Positions 1 through 7,222 of a DNA stretch of 64,000 bases are shown in pieces; position 1 is the stretch's first letter; each line of letters begins with the position of its first letter. Origin of the DNA: CBDDEC01 sp965198045. Lineage in GTDB: Bacteria > Chloroflexota > Dehalococcoidia > UBA2979. A program made the translations under genes and the position numbers. A model generated the notes under the pieces. The model was not told the origin of the DNA. It worked only from the letters and a program-made list of their open reading frames with translations, and did not search any database. The stretch covers positions 1 through 64,000 of the forward strand of contig CBDAOL010000007.1 of the NCBI GenBank assembly GCA_965198045.1. The letters are read 5' to 3'.

Positions 1-715
1 CGTCCGAGACGAGGAACGATGCGGCCGACGCAATCTCCTCGGGCTGCCCGAGCCGGCCCAGCGGGTGCAGCGACTCGAGGAAGCGCATCCCCTCGGGGAT
101 CTCGCGGATACCGGCGGTCATCGGCGTCTCGATGTAGCCGGGCGAGATGGCGTTCACGCGCACGTTGCGCGCGCCGTAGCTGATGGCGAACTGCTTGGTC
201 AGCCCGACGACGCCGTGCTTCGCCGCCACATAGGCGCCCGCGCCCTCGGGCGGTGGGGTGTCGGGGTCGGTCACCACCGGCTGCGCGCCGACGAGCCCGA
301 CGAGGCCGGCCACCGAGGCCGTGTTCACGATCGCGCCACCGCCGCGCTGCGCCAGCCGGTGCGCGCCGTGGAAGAGGCCGTAGTAGACGCCGCTGAGGTT
401 GACCGAGACCGTCTGGTCCCAGCCGAACCCGCCGCCGACGCCGGCGTTGTTGAGGATCGAGTCGAGCCCGCCGAGTTCCGACTCGGTGCGATCGAGCGCC
501 TCGATTACCGCGGCCTCCTGCGACACGTCGAGCAGCATCGCAGCCGCATTGCCACCACGCTCCGAGACCTGTGCCGCCGTGTCCTGTGCCGACTCCTCGT
601 CGATGTCGGCGCACATCACGGCCGCGCCATCCTCGGCGAGCCGAATCGACATCGCCCGCCCGATCCCGGATCCAGCGCCGGTCACCAACGCCACTTTGCC
701 CTCGAGGTTCGCCAT
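1..715 (-). CDS. SDR family NAD(P)-dependent oxidoreductase (partial, 3' end outside window)
   Basis: Short-chain dehydrogenase/reductase, a cytosolic Rossmann-fold enzyme that oxidises or reduces alcohols and ketones with NAD(P). The first 238 residues are visible; the C-terminus runs off the left edge. Starting at the ATG complementary to 713-715, the cofactor motif TGAGSGIG is at residues 12-19, NNAG at about 89-92, the catalytic Ser in NTAS at about 134, and YVAAK (catalytic Tyr/Lys) at about 162-166. The late segment RVNAISPGYIETPM is typical of the family. An acidic residue after strand 2 (CADID) favours NAD over NADP, which is inference. Substrate unknown. The gene diverges from nothing nearby; the next gene upstream is also on this strand. 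Confidence 0.93.
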   Translation of the reverse strand, partial: MANLEGKVALVTGAGSGIGRAMSIRLAEDGAAVMCADIDEESAQDTAAQVSERGGNAAAMLLDVSQEAAVIEALDRTESELGGLDSILNNAGVGGGFGWDQTVSVNLSGVYYGLFHGAHRLAQRGGGAIVNTASVAGLVGLVGAQPVVTDPDTPPPEGAGAYVAAKHGVVGLTKQFAISYGARNVRVNAISPGYIETPMTAGIREIPEGMRFLESLHPLGRLGQPEEIASAASFLVSD

Positions 716-786
716 CACACCCCCCGCTGCTCCACTCGCCGCCACACAACCTCGGCGATTATGCACGCCGCGGGCGGTGGGCGGGG

Positions 787-1729
787 CTAGCGCTTGACGA
801 ATGCGTCCGCATCGAAGGTTAGACGCAGCTCTACGAGCAGGCCGCCGCCGTCGAGGGTCGAGGAGAACATCAGGATCACACCGTCGTACGGTCCGACCAG
901 AGCGTCATCGCCGGTGATGCTTACGATGGCACCGCGCTCGGTTGCTAATGGTTCGCCGAACCCGATGTCATCACGGTCGCCCATCTCCTGGAGTGTGAGC
1001 TCCATCGCCTCCTCCGCGGTGATGTCGCCCATCGACGATGAGCGTCGAACTCCAGGTGGCCAGGTCCCCGCTGATTCCCGTGCTGCTGGACTGACCGAGG
1101 CGCGCACCGGGAAAGCGGACCGCCGAGAACGCTGCTGCGATTCGAGGCGACGTGGTCCGCAGGCCAACGCTCGACCGATCGCGGCAGATGCCAGGCTCCT
1201 GGGAACCCACCTCGTACTGCAATGTGAGATCGGTCCGGCCGTCCTCTGCGTTCAGCGCCCGGACCACGATCGACGAGTGCCGATCCTTGCCGGGACTGAG
1301 GCAGAAGACCTGCCCGATCCCGAACGGAGTGGCCCCACCGTTCGCCTCGATCGCCTCCCAGCCCCGCTCCGTGGCAGCGTCTCTGAAGAAGTCCTGGAGC
1401 TCCGCTGAGTCAAGCTGGACTCGATACATCGCGAACCCGCTCAGGGTGCCGTCCCCTACATCCAACTCGAAGCCACCTCGCAGATCGGAGGACGGCGGCT
1501 GCGGGAAGGTCCGCGGGAAGCGCGGCGGTAGTTCGTCGAAGACGAAGTCGTAGCGCACCGCCCCGCCCAGAGTGACGAGGGTGAATAGCTCTTCGATTCG
1601 CTCCTCCGCCTCCGTCTCACCGTCGTCGCGCGCTTCGAGCGTGAGGAGCATGATCGCCGCGCCGAGGACGAGACCTACGAGCGCGGCCAGCGACGCGGCG
1701 ACGAGCGTCGCCGTTCGATTGCTATCCAT
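787..1729 (-). pseudogene. membrane-anchored protein of unknown function, broken by a one-base frameshift
   Basis: No family recognised. The ATG at 1729 opens a frame whose residues 8-30 form a single hydrophobic N-terminal segment followed by an acidic linker, so the protein should be a type II membrane protein or be exported and anchored. The frame reads normally to about 1031 and then degenerates. A second frame continues to the TAG at 787 with good sequence (GDITAEEAMEL onwards). Removing one C from CCC at 1028-1030 joins them as TLIVDGDITAEEAMEL, giving about 314 residues. Either a true frameshift or an assembly error. The IS1595-family left end lies 82 bp upstream of the start codon, so the native promoter is probably displaced. 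Confidence 0.6.
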
Positions 1730-1810
1730 GGGGCAGGGGCTTTCTACCCGCCGAGAGGCGGGGAGCGGTGGGGGGGTCGATCGTACCCCTCGGTCGGTTG
1801 CTTATGCGTA

Positions 1811-1848
1811 AGTCGTCACCGTAACTATCCCCTCTAAGCACGTAGAAT
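1811..1848 (+). repeat. left terminal inverted repeat of IS1595-family copy 1
   Basis: Begins AGTCGTCACCGTAACTATCC and ends with GCACGTAG. It matches the reverse complement of 3801-3838 at most positions (shared ACC.TAA.TATCCC core and GCACGTAG). It lacks the TTGACA hexamer found in the right end. Confidence 0.7.
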
Positions 1849-1974
1849 GAAGGGACGTGACAGGGTGGTCGATGATCGTAGGAATCGCGGAGCGTAGTGT
1901 CGCACCGTGCCAGAAGCGCCTCGCGGGGCAGTACCATTGATGTACCGTCCTGCACGGGCGAAGGAGCATCTACC

Positions 1975-2289
1975 GTGCCTACATGGACTTTCACGACGAC
2001 CGATCCCATCATCTTCAACTTTGATGTTGAGGCTGACGGTTCGTACGTTGCCATCGGTGAGACGGTCCCAATGCTGCTGGTCGGTAAGGCCAGCGACGAA
2101 GACGGCGTGCGACGCAAGATTGATGACGCCCTCCGCGACATGCTGCTCTACATCGGCGAAAGCGGACCCGAGAAGCTCGTTCGCTTCCTGGCCGATCGCG
2201 GCGTCGATGGGCGCGGCGAGACTGACGACGGCCGAAGCATCAGTCGGGAGTCCTTCAAGCTCCCTGATCTAGCCATCGGTGCCACCTAA
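1975..2289 (+). CDS. IS1595 passenger protein 1, HicB-like in pattern (104 aa)
   Basis: GTG start chosen because AAGGAG lies about 10 bases upstream; the longer in-frame opening has no such site. Small acidic protein with an N-terminal beta-rich stretch (IIFNFDVEADGSYVAIG), a Gly-Lys-Ala step and a helix-like segment (RRKIDDALRDMLLYI). This order resembles HicB-like antitoxins (DGxYxA, then a helix), but the usual PG signature is absent and I cannot assign the family firmly. It overlaps the next gene by 11 bases, which suggests translational coupling. Only its last 80 bases survive in the second element copy. Function unknown; an antitoxin or regulator role is inference. Confidence 0.6.
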   Translation: MPTWTFTTTDPIIFNFDVEADGSYVAIGETVPMLLVGKASDEDGVRRKIDDALRDMLLYIGESGPEKLVRFLADRGVDGRGETDDGRSISRESFKLPDLAIGAT

Positions 2290-2530
2290 AACTCGACTCA
2301 CGCAAGCCGATGTCTATGAAGTGATGCATCGCGTCGGATATGCGCAGATCGCCCATCTAGCGTCAGGCGAGCTGTACCGAACACTGGTCCACGGATTACG
2401 AGCCGAGTACTTCCTTCTGGAAATCGGTGCGGACGACGACGTACCTAGCGACACGCTCGTCGATGCCCTCGACAACCTCGGCGTTGCGCGTGCTGTCATC
2501 GACGACGCGATCGATCAGCTGGGCAGCTAG
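2279..2530 (+). CDS. IS1595 passenger protein 2, unknown (83 aa)
   Basis: GTG start overlapping the end of passenger gene 1. The protein is acidic and mostly helical by pattern, with no recognised motif: it opens KTRLTQADVYEVMHRVGYAQ, continues with AEYFLLEIGADDDVPSDTLV and ends in a helix-like ARAVIDDAIDQLG. An identical protein is encoded in the inverted copy at 27504-27755. That full conservation between copies, and overlap with the gene before it, argue for a real coding gene. It lacks the GSHH pattern of HicA toxins, so a HicA role is not supported. Confidence 0.65.
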   Translation: MPPKTRLTQADVYEVMHRVGYAQIAHLASGELYRTLVHGLRAEYFLLEIGADDDVPSDTLVDALDNLGVARAVIDDAIDQLGS

Positions 2531-2550
2531 GGCCGGTGTATCCTTGATGC

Positions 2551-2721
2551 ATGGGTGGATCATCATCGAGGCGCCCACGACCGTCTTGCGAGGACGGCGA
2601 AGTCCGCGACCCTGACATCTTGGCGATGCAGGAGGAGCGGTCTGCGGCTGGTGACGACCAGCGGAGCGCGCTGCGCGACCTGATCAGACGATCGGCCACG
2701 CGGCGCATCCCAGACGCCTAA
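2551..2721 (+). CDS. IS1595 passenger protein 3, small unknown (56 aa)
   Basis: ATG at 2551, 20 bases after the passenger 2 stop codon. The 56-residue product starts MGGSSSRRPRPSCEDGEVRD and contains the amphipathic stretch DDQRSALRDLIRRSATRR. It is identical in the second copy (27313-27483, minus strand). No motif recognised; the Arg-rich C-terminus could bind nucleic acid, which is only a guess. It is called because it is co-oriented and closely spaced with two other genes and kept in both copies. A non-coding alternative cannot be excluded for a frame this short. Confidence 0.45.
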   Translation: MGGSSSRRPRPSCEDGEVRDPDILAMQEERSAAGDDQRSALRDLIRRSATRRIPDA

Positions 2722-3062
2722 GCGCCCGGTTCGTCTACACTGCTCTTAAGAGCATCGGTGCACGGTCGCCGCGGGCATTAGCCGCGACTTCCGCCACCAC
2801 AGGGATGGCTTCCATCCCGATGGTCCTTCCCGCCCGAGGAGGGTTGGCCGACCTAGCCAACACAGGCCCTCCTCGGGCTCGGGATTTCCCTAAACAGTCT
2901 CCTGTTCGACTGTCGCAGGCTCGGTGCCGTTGGTGCTCGAGGCGGTTGTCTCTGTCAGTTGGTGCCGCACTTCGATGCTGTAGCGCGACAGAGGTTTACG
3001 GAGGCAGAAGTGCGGCACCGGGAGATCGACACTCGGCCGCTCTCTAGCGTTGAGGCAGAGGA
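2722..3062. other. hairpin-rich non-coding block between convergent passenger and transposase genes
   Basis: No credible gene. It holds several strong inverted repeats: a 14-bp palindrome at 2741-2754; GGGATGG/CCATCCC at 2802-2808 and 2812-2818; an 11-bp stem at 2833-2843 and 2867-2877 with a nested TTGGC/GCCAA pair inside; AACAG/CTGTT at 2893-2906; and a 13-bp perfect stem GGTGCCGCACTTC at 2961-2973 with its complement at 3007-3019. CTCTGTC at 2950-2956 can pair with GACAGAG at 2987-2993, which competes with the 13-bp stem. The simplest role is a bidirectional terminator; a structured RNA is an alternative. The block is conserved in the second copy. Confidence 0.6.
2741..2754. promoter_or_regulatory. 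perfect 14-bp palindrome TGCTCTTAAGAGCA
   Basis: Twenty bases after the third passenger stop codon. Perfect two-fold symmetry without a loop fits a protein-binding operator better than an RNA hairpin. The same palindrome is at 27280-27293 in the second copy. Binder unknown. Confidence 0.4.
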
Positions 3063-3782
3063 TCAGCCGAGCGGCGCGTAGTCGCCGAACTTGCCAGCTA
3101 ACACCGCGCGAACGCGCTCGGAGATCGTCCTGAACATCGGCGAGTCATCGTCCCGGTGGTTGTACCGGAACGCGTATTCGTTAACGTAGGTCTGTAGGTA
3201 GTCGCGGCCGACGAACGCGCGCACATCGCCATCGCGCTCGACCATACCGACGATCGGCTTCTTAGCGTCCGGCTGGGAGCGAGGGCGCGGGCCGCGCTTG
3301 AATCGCCCGTACTCGTCTCGCGCACGCCCCTCATCGCCCTGGCGGTGACGGGGACGGCCACCATAGAACGTCTCATCGATCTCGACCGTGCCCTTGAGCG
3401 GGCCGCTGCTGTCGTCGAGCAGAGAACGCATCTGCTTGAACATCCGCCACGCGGTCTTGTAGGTGACGCCTAGCTCGCGCTCAAGCTGCTTCGCGCTGAT
3501 CCCCGAGCGCGTCGAGGCCATCAGGTACATGCCGTAGAACCACGACCGCAGAGGCGTGCGCGACTTCTCGAAGATGGTCCCCGCCAGCGGGTAGATTTGC
3601 GTGCCGCACTTCTGGCAGGAGTACGCCTTGCGCCCCCTGATGCGGTGATGCTTGGTCACGTCCTCGCAGGCACGGCAAGGCATCGCGGGGAAGTCCGGGT
3701 AGACCATCGCCGCGATGTAGTCGAGGCACACATCCTCGTCAGGGAAGTCCTCGTTGAACTGCATCACCGTGTATCGTTGCAT
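3063..3782 (-). pseudogene. IS1595-family transposase, copy 1, catalytic core deleted
   Basis: Same protein as 26015-26971 but 79 residues shorter. It keeps the N-terminal zinc ribbon (CRAC and CQKC pairs), the helix-turn-helix region and the first catalytic Asp (VEIDETFYGG). The segment with the second Asp (YTDEARQYG) and the catalytic Glu (NTIEGFWS) is missing. The deletion is in frame and its junction is a CGTC at 3210-3213; the intact copy has CGTC at both deletion edges, so slippage or recombination between 4-bp repeats is likely. The product should be unable to catalyse transposition but may still bind the element ends. Start ATG at 3782 as in copy 2. Confidence 0.85.
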
Positions 3783-3800
3783 GGCACTAGTAGAACACAT

Positions 3801-3838
3801 GCCCTACGTGCTGTCAAGGGATAATTATGGTTGACACT
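3801..3838 (-). repeat. right terminal inverted repeat of IS1595-family copy 1
   Basis: Read on the minus strand it begins AGTGTCAACCATAATTATCC and runs to GCACGTAG. It differs from the same end of copy 2 (25959-25996) at two positions. Identity between the copies stops exactly at 3838/25959, which sets the element boundary. Confidence 0.75.
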
Positions 3839-3860
3839 TACCGTTAGCTTGTGCTGTCAT
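3831..3860 (+). promoter_or_regulatory. putative hybrid promoter: IS-borne -35 and chromosomal -10
   Basis: TTGACA at 3831-3836 lies inside the IS right end and points outward. With an 18-base spacer it meets TGTCAT at 3855-3860 outside the element, six bases before the arsR-like ATG at 3867. Transcription would then start at or next to the ATG, giving a leaderless message. The -35 is a perfect match; the -10 matches at four of six positions. Confidence 0.4.
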
Positions 3861-3866
3861 ACGACC

Positions 3867-4205
3867 ATGAACGACGCAATCCAGGCGCTGGCCGAGCCTC
3901 GACGGCGGGAGATCCTCGCCCTGGTGCGCGACCGCGAGCTGCCCGTCGGGGAGATCGCGGCGCAGTTCGAGGTGACGCGGCCGGCGATCTCGCAGCACCT
4001 GCGGGTGCTGAGGGAGGCGGGCCTCGTGACCGACCGCCGCGACGGTACCCGCCGCTACTTCCGCGCCGCACCGGGCGGCCTGTCCGAGCTGCGCGCGTAC
4101 ATCGAGGGCTTCTGGGACGCCCGCCTCGAGGCGCTCAAGGAGGCCGCCGAGGCGGAGCAGCGACAACAACGACGAGGACGTGGCAAGGGGCGGAAACAGT
4201 CATGA
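3867..4205 (+). CDS. ArsR-family winged-helix transcriptional regulator
   Basis: Small cytosolic DNA-binding repressor of 112 residues. The core LAEPRRREILALV, the recognition region AAQFEVTRPAISQHLRVLRE and the wing (DRRDGTRRYFRA) are the standard ArsR/HTH_20 layout. I see no Cys pair for metal sensing. The C-terminus is charged and low in complexity (RQQRRGRGKGRK). ATG 3867 is chosen because the homologous N-terminus MNDAIQALAEPRRR starts there. The stop overlaps the ATG of the SRPBCC gene (ATGA), a pairing widely seen in which the regulator controls the SRPBCC/AHSA1 protein. The IS end lies only 28 bp upstream, so original control has probably changed. Confidence 0.9.
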   Translation: MNDAIQALAEPRRREILALVRDRELPVGEIAAQFEVTRPAISQHLRVLREAGLVTDRRDGTRRYFRAAPGGLSELRAYIEGFWDARLEALKEAAEAEQRQQRRGRGKGRKQS

Positions 4206-4687
4206 CCAACGAACCGGTGACAGCGGCCGAGGCGACGGGCGTCGATGCCGTCGTACGCGAGATCCAGATCGAGGCGAGCCCCGAGACCGTCTGGGAGTTC
4301 TTCGTCGACCCCGAGAAGATCGTGCGCTGGCAGGGCGTCGCCACCGAGATCGATTTGCGGCCGGCCGGCCGCCGCTGGCTCGACATGCACGGTGGACGCG
4401 ATATCGCCGACGGCGTGCACACTGTGATCGATCCGCCCCGCCACATTGGCTTCACCTGGGGCTGGGAGGGCGACGAAGGCCTGCCGCCAGGCTCCTCGAC
4501 CGTGGATGTCTACCTGACGCCCCAGGGCACGGGCACGCTCGTCCGTCTGGAGCACAGCGGCCTCCCGACCGCCGAGCAGGCGGAGAAGCACGGCGAGGGT
4601 TGGACCCACTACCTCGGTCGCCTCGAGGTGGCCGCGACCGGTGGCGACCCGGGCGACGACGCCTTCGCGGCGCCTCCAGGCGAGTAG
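4202..4687 (+). CDS. SRPBCC domain protein (AHSA1-like)
   Basis: 161 residues with the AHSA1/START-like pattern: VREIQIEASPETVWEFFVDP at the start, a central GGRDIADGVHTVIDPPRHIGF, and the closing GEGWTHYLGRLE. The fold is a hydrophobic-ligand-binding cup; the ligand is unknown. The ATG overlaps the arsR-like stop by four bases, so the two are co-translated. Such arsR-SRPBCC pairs are common in Actinobacteria and Chloroflexi, and their physiological role is unproven. Confidence 0.9.
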   Translation: MTNEPVTAAEATGVDAVVREIQIEASPETVWEFFVDPEKIVRWQGVATEIDLRPAGRRWLDMHGGRDIADGVHTVIDPPRHIGFTWGWEGDEGLPPGSSTVDVYLTPQGTGTLVRLEHSGLPTAEQAEKHGEGWTHYLGRLEVAATGGDPGDDAFAAPPGE

Positions 4688-4766
4688 CAACACGTCGCGA
4701 GCGATCGTCGGATAGCATCGTGGCCGCAGCGGGCCTCGCACAGCCGAGGTCTTTGAGGGGGAACTG

Positions 4767-5108
4767 ATGGCGAACAACGTGGTGCACTTCGAGATCAACG
4801 GCCCTGACCAGGGGGCACTCCAGCGCTTCTACAGCGATGCGTTCGACTGGACGGTCAACGCCGACAATCCGATGAACTACGGTCTCGTGCAGCACGACGA
4901 GTCGAGCCCCGGCATCGGCGGCGGTATCGACGAGGGCTCGGGCGTCACGGTCTACATCGAGGTCGCCGACCCCGCCGCCGCGCTGGAGCGGGTGAAGGAA
5001 CTCGGCGGCACGGTCGTCGAGGAGATCACGTCGAACCCGATGGTCACCATGGCCAAGTTCGCCGACCTCGCCGGCAACGTGATCGGCATCGTCAAGTCCG
5101 ACGGTTAA
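4767..5108 (+). CDS. VOC family protein (glyoxalase-like)
   Basis: 113 residues with the paired beta-alpha-beta-beta-beta units of the vicinal oxygen chelate superfamily. VVHFEINGPDQGALQRFY opens the first unit and VYIEVADPAAALERVKELGG the second; it closes with FADLAGNVIGIVK. GAGGGGGAAC upstream is a good ribosome-binding site for ATG 4767. Members act as glyoxalases, dioxygenases or resistance proteins. The substrate cannot be told here. Another VOC gene follows after 60 bp, so the two may be transcribed together. Confidence 0.88.
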   Translation: MANNVVHFEINGPDQGALQRFYSDAFDWTVNADNPMNYGLVQHDESSPGIGGGIDEGSGVTVYIEVADPAAALERVKELGGTVVEEITSNPMVTMAKFADLAGNVIGIVKSDG

Positions 5109-5168
5109 CCCGAGGTCGATCGACGGATTGATCTATCCTCCCCCTGCCCTGAGCGGGGGGAGGCCTTG

Positions 5169-5591
5169 ATGACGAACGAACAGATGGAACCGCCGGGCGC
5201 ACCGCACCTCGTGGTCAGCGACGGACGCGCGGCGATCGAGTTCTACGGTCGCGCGTTCGGAGCGGAGCTGTTCGGCGAGCCGACCGCGCCCGACGGGACG
5301 CGCGTGCTGCACGCGTCGCTCGCGCTGAACGGCGGCATCGTGCACCTGAGCGACGACTTCCCGGAGATGAACGAGGGCCAGGCGCGCGAACCGCACGCGC
5401 TCGGTGACACCCCGGTCACCGTCGCGTTGACCCTGGCCGACCCCGACGCCCTCTGGGCGCGCGCCGTCGAGGCCGGTGCCACGGTGGCGCTGCCGCTCGA
5501 GGAACAGTTCTGGGGTTCGCGCTACGGCATCCTCGTCGACCCGTTCGGCCACCGTTGGTCGCTGGCCACCCCGGTCGCCAGCAGCGAGTAG
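5169..5591 (+). CDS. VOC family protein, PhnB-like
   Basis: 140 residues of the PhnB/YkcA type: PHLVVSDGRAAIEFYGRAFG at the start and WGSRYGILVDPFGHRWSLAT at the end. ATG 5169 is preferred over the TTG just before it because a purine-rich site (GGGGGGAGG) ends six bases upstream. Role unknown. It converges with the nitrilase gene, with only three bases between the two stop codons. Confidence 0.88.
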   Translation: MTNEQMEPPGAPHLVVSDGRAAIEFYGRAFGAELFGEPTAPDGTRVLHASLALNGGIVHLSDDFPEMNEGQAREPHALGDTPVTVALTLADPDALWARAVEAGATVALPLEEQFWGSRYGILVDPFGHRWSLATPVASSE

Positions 5592-5594
5592 CCG

Positions 5595-6512
5595 TTACTC
5601 CTCGAAGACCGCGGGCGCAGCAGGCGTCCGGTTCACACGCAGCTGCAGCACGTCCGGCCGCGCGTAGTGTCCTGCGATGTCGCCGAACGACTTGCGGGAG
5701 CGGACGGCGTCGAGCGAGACCGTCGAGGTGATGATCGTCTCCTCGCCGCCGGGCGCCTCCGCGATCACGTTCCCCTGCGGCCCGATGATCTGGCTCTGCG
5801 GATCCATGTGCGGCGCCGGCAGCTCTCGGAACGCCTCGGGCACATCGGCCTCACGACCGACGCCGCCCACGGAGATGACGTACGCGCCCGCCTGGAAGGC
5901 GAAAGCGCGCGGCAGGAGCGAGGATTGCGAGCCTCGGGTGTCGGGCCAGGCCGCGACGTGCACCTGTGTCCCCTGCGCGACCAATGCGTAGCCCGGCAGC
6001 ATCATCTGGTGCTCCCAGCAGTTGAGGCCGGAGAGCCGGCCGTACGGCCGCTCGTACGTGACGAGTGATGCGCCATCGCCCTCCGCCCAGACGCGACGCT
6101 CGGCATCGGTTGGCTTCAGCTTGCGGTGCCGGCCGAGGATCTCGCCCTCGTTCGAGATGAACAGCAACGTGCAGTAGACCGTCCCGCTGGTGCGCGGATC
6201 GAGCTCGACGATGCCGATGGCCACGTCTGTGTCCGCCTCGGCCGCCGCCGCGCAGAGAGCGTCGGTTTCGGGGCCGCCGATCTCGACGGCCTGGTCGATG
6301 TATTGCTCGCGAGCGCGCGCGACATGCGGGTGGTCGCGTCGCGCCCAGTAGGGGTAGCCGGGCAGCCACGTCTCACCGAACGCCGCGAGGTCAGCGCCCA
6401 GCGCGCCCGCCTCGGCGATCAAGCGCACCGCCTTCTCGGTCGATCCGGCGCGGTCGTGGTAGCAGGGCGCAGCCTGCACGGCGGCGAGGGTGAACTCAGG
6501 GCTCGAGGTCAT
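5595..6512 (-). CDS. carbon-nitrogen hydrolase, nitrilase type
   Basis: 305 residues. The catalytic triad of the nitrilase superfamily is complete: Glu in FGETWLPGYP, Lys in GRHRKLKPT and Cys in LNCWEHQMM. The WEH after the Cys and the FGETWLPGYP segment are typical of branch 1 nitrilases (EC 3.5.5.1), which turn organic nitriles into carboxylic acids and ammonia; cyanide hydratase-like activity is an alternative. ATG 6512 is taken because the conserved domain (FTLAAVQAAPCY) starts six residues later; an upstream in-frame ATG would add 13 poorly conserved residues. The enzyme is cytosolic and usually forms spirals. Confidence 0.92.
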   Translation of the reverse strand: MTSSPEFTLAAVQAAPCYHDRAGSTEKAVRLIAEAGALGADLAAFGETWLPGYPYWARRDHPHVARAREQYIDQAVEIGGPETDALCAAAAEADTDVAIGIVELDPRTSGTVYCTLLFISNEGEILGRHRKLKPTDAERRVWAEGDGASLVTYERPYGRLSGLNCWEHQMMLPGYALVAQGTQVHVAAWPDTRGSQSSLLPRAFAFQAGAYVISVGGVGREADVPEAFRELPAPHMDPQSQIIGPQGNVIAEAPGGEETIITSTVSLDAVRSRKSFGDIAGHYARPDVLQLRVNRTPAAPAVFEE

Positions 6513-6562
6513 GCGGAGGCTCCATTCCGCGCACAGGATGGGACAGGGCACCTGCCACGTCG

Positions 6563-7144
6563 CTAGAACGCCCTCGACGCCACCCGTCGTACCGAGAGCG
6601 GGACGACGAGGGGCAGTGCCAGACAGATCGCCGCAGTCATGACGACGGGGCCTCGGTAGTCCTGGCCGACCACGATCCCGGCAACGAGCAACGCGAGCAC
6701 AACGACGACCCCCGAGGCGACGAAGGCCGCCAGCGTCCCGACGAGGAGGCGCTCCCGTTGCGTGTGCCTCGGCAGCGCCACCGAGGCGATCAGGAGCGGC
6801 GCTGTGAGCGCGAGCCAGGCCGCCGGCAGCAACATCACCTGCCAGGCATCGTCGCTTGCGTCGGCCGGCGTCAGCGACGACTGGAGGACGACGGCGAGCA
6901 CCAACATCAGCAGCGCATACCCGGCCACCATCGTGCGCGGCACATCGCTGTCACCGATCAACCAGGCTCGAGCACGACTCGAACGACCGGCGAAGTAGAA
7001 CGCCACGGCCGCGACGTAGAGCGGGATCAGCGGGCGGACGAACATCACGAAGCCGGCGCCGGCGAGGATCAGCCAGAAGGGCAGGCGCCGTCGCCAGCGC
7101 GGCTCACCGCGCGCGTCCCGGTCGCGCAGGTACTTGTCGAACAC
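6563..7144 (-). CDS. multi-pass membrane protein of unknown function
   Basis: 193 residues, GTG start. After a charged N-terminus (DKYLRDRDARGEPRWRRR) there are about six hydrophobic segments, for example FWLILAGAGFVMFVRPLIPL and VASGVVVVLALLVAGIVVG. No motif or family recognised. It sits between lhr and the nitrilase gene on the same strand, but no functional link is evident. Confidence 0.75.
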   Translation of the reverse strand: MFDKYLRDRDARGEPRWRRRLPFWLILAGAGFVMFVRPLIPLYVAAVAFYFAGRSSRARAWLIGDSDVPRTMVAGYALLMLVLAVVLQSSLTPADASDDAWQVMLLPAAWLALTAPLLIASVALPRHTQRERLLVGTLAAFVASGVVVVLALLVAGIVVGQDYRGPVVMTAAICLALPLVVPLSVRRVASRAF

Positions 7145-7190
7145 CAGGCCGCCTGTTCTCCGCGCGCCGAGGTTAGGCGGCTTGCGCTCC

Positions 7191-7222
7191 CTCTGCGTTA
7201 GTCGTCCTCTGCGTTAGTCGTC
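7191..7222. repeat. perfect 16-bp tandem duplication across the lhr stop codon
   Basis: CTCTGCGTTAGTCGTC occurs twice in direct contact (7191-7206 and 7207-7222). On the minus strand each copy carries TAACG; the first read (7214-7216) is the lhr stop codon. A recent replication-slippage product with no coding consequence. Confidence 0.8.

Larger units (their letters stand above)
1811..3838 (-). mobile_element. IS1595-family element, copy 1: both ends present, transposase internally deleted
   Basis: A 2,028-bp unit bounded by imperfect inverted ends. It holds a convergent arrangement: three small passenger genes on the plus strand (1975-2721), a hairpin-rich non-coding block (2722-3062) and the transposase on the minus strand. 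Positions 2210-3838 match the inverted copy at 25959-27824 almost base for base, apart from a 237-bp deletion in the transposase here. The 400 bp at the left end exist only in this copy. Candidate 8-bp flanks (1803-1810 and 3839-3846) agree at only four positions, so I see no clean target duplication. IS1595-family elements are known to carry passenger genes in some groups. Confidence 0.8.

Noticed and set aside
65..790. Long open frame on the plus strand opposite the SDR gene
   Set aside because: It is the antisense shadow of the SDR gene; the minus frame has all SDR motifs and the plus frame is Arg/Ala-rich without any.
2805..3047. 80-codon frame in the hairpin block, present in both IS copies
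   Set aside because: It spans the stems, has no ribosome-binding site and is conserved only because the whole block is; codon pattern is not protein-like.
1803..3846. Target-site duplication around IS1595 copy 1
   Set aside because: TATGCGTA and TACCGTTA agree at only four of eight positions; not called.
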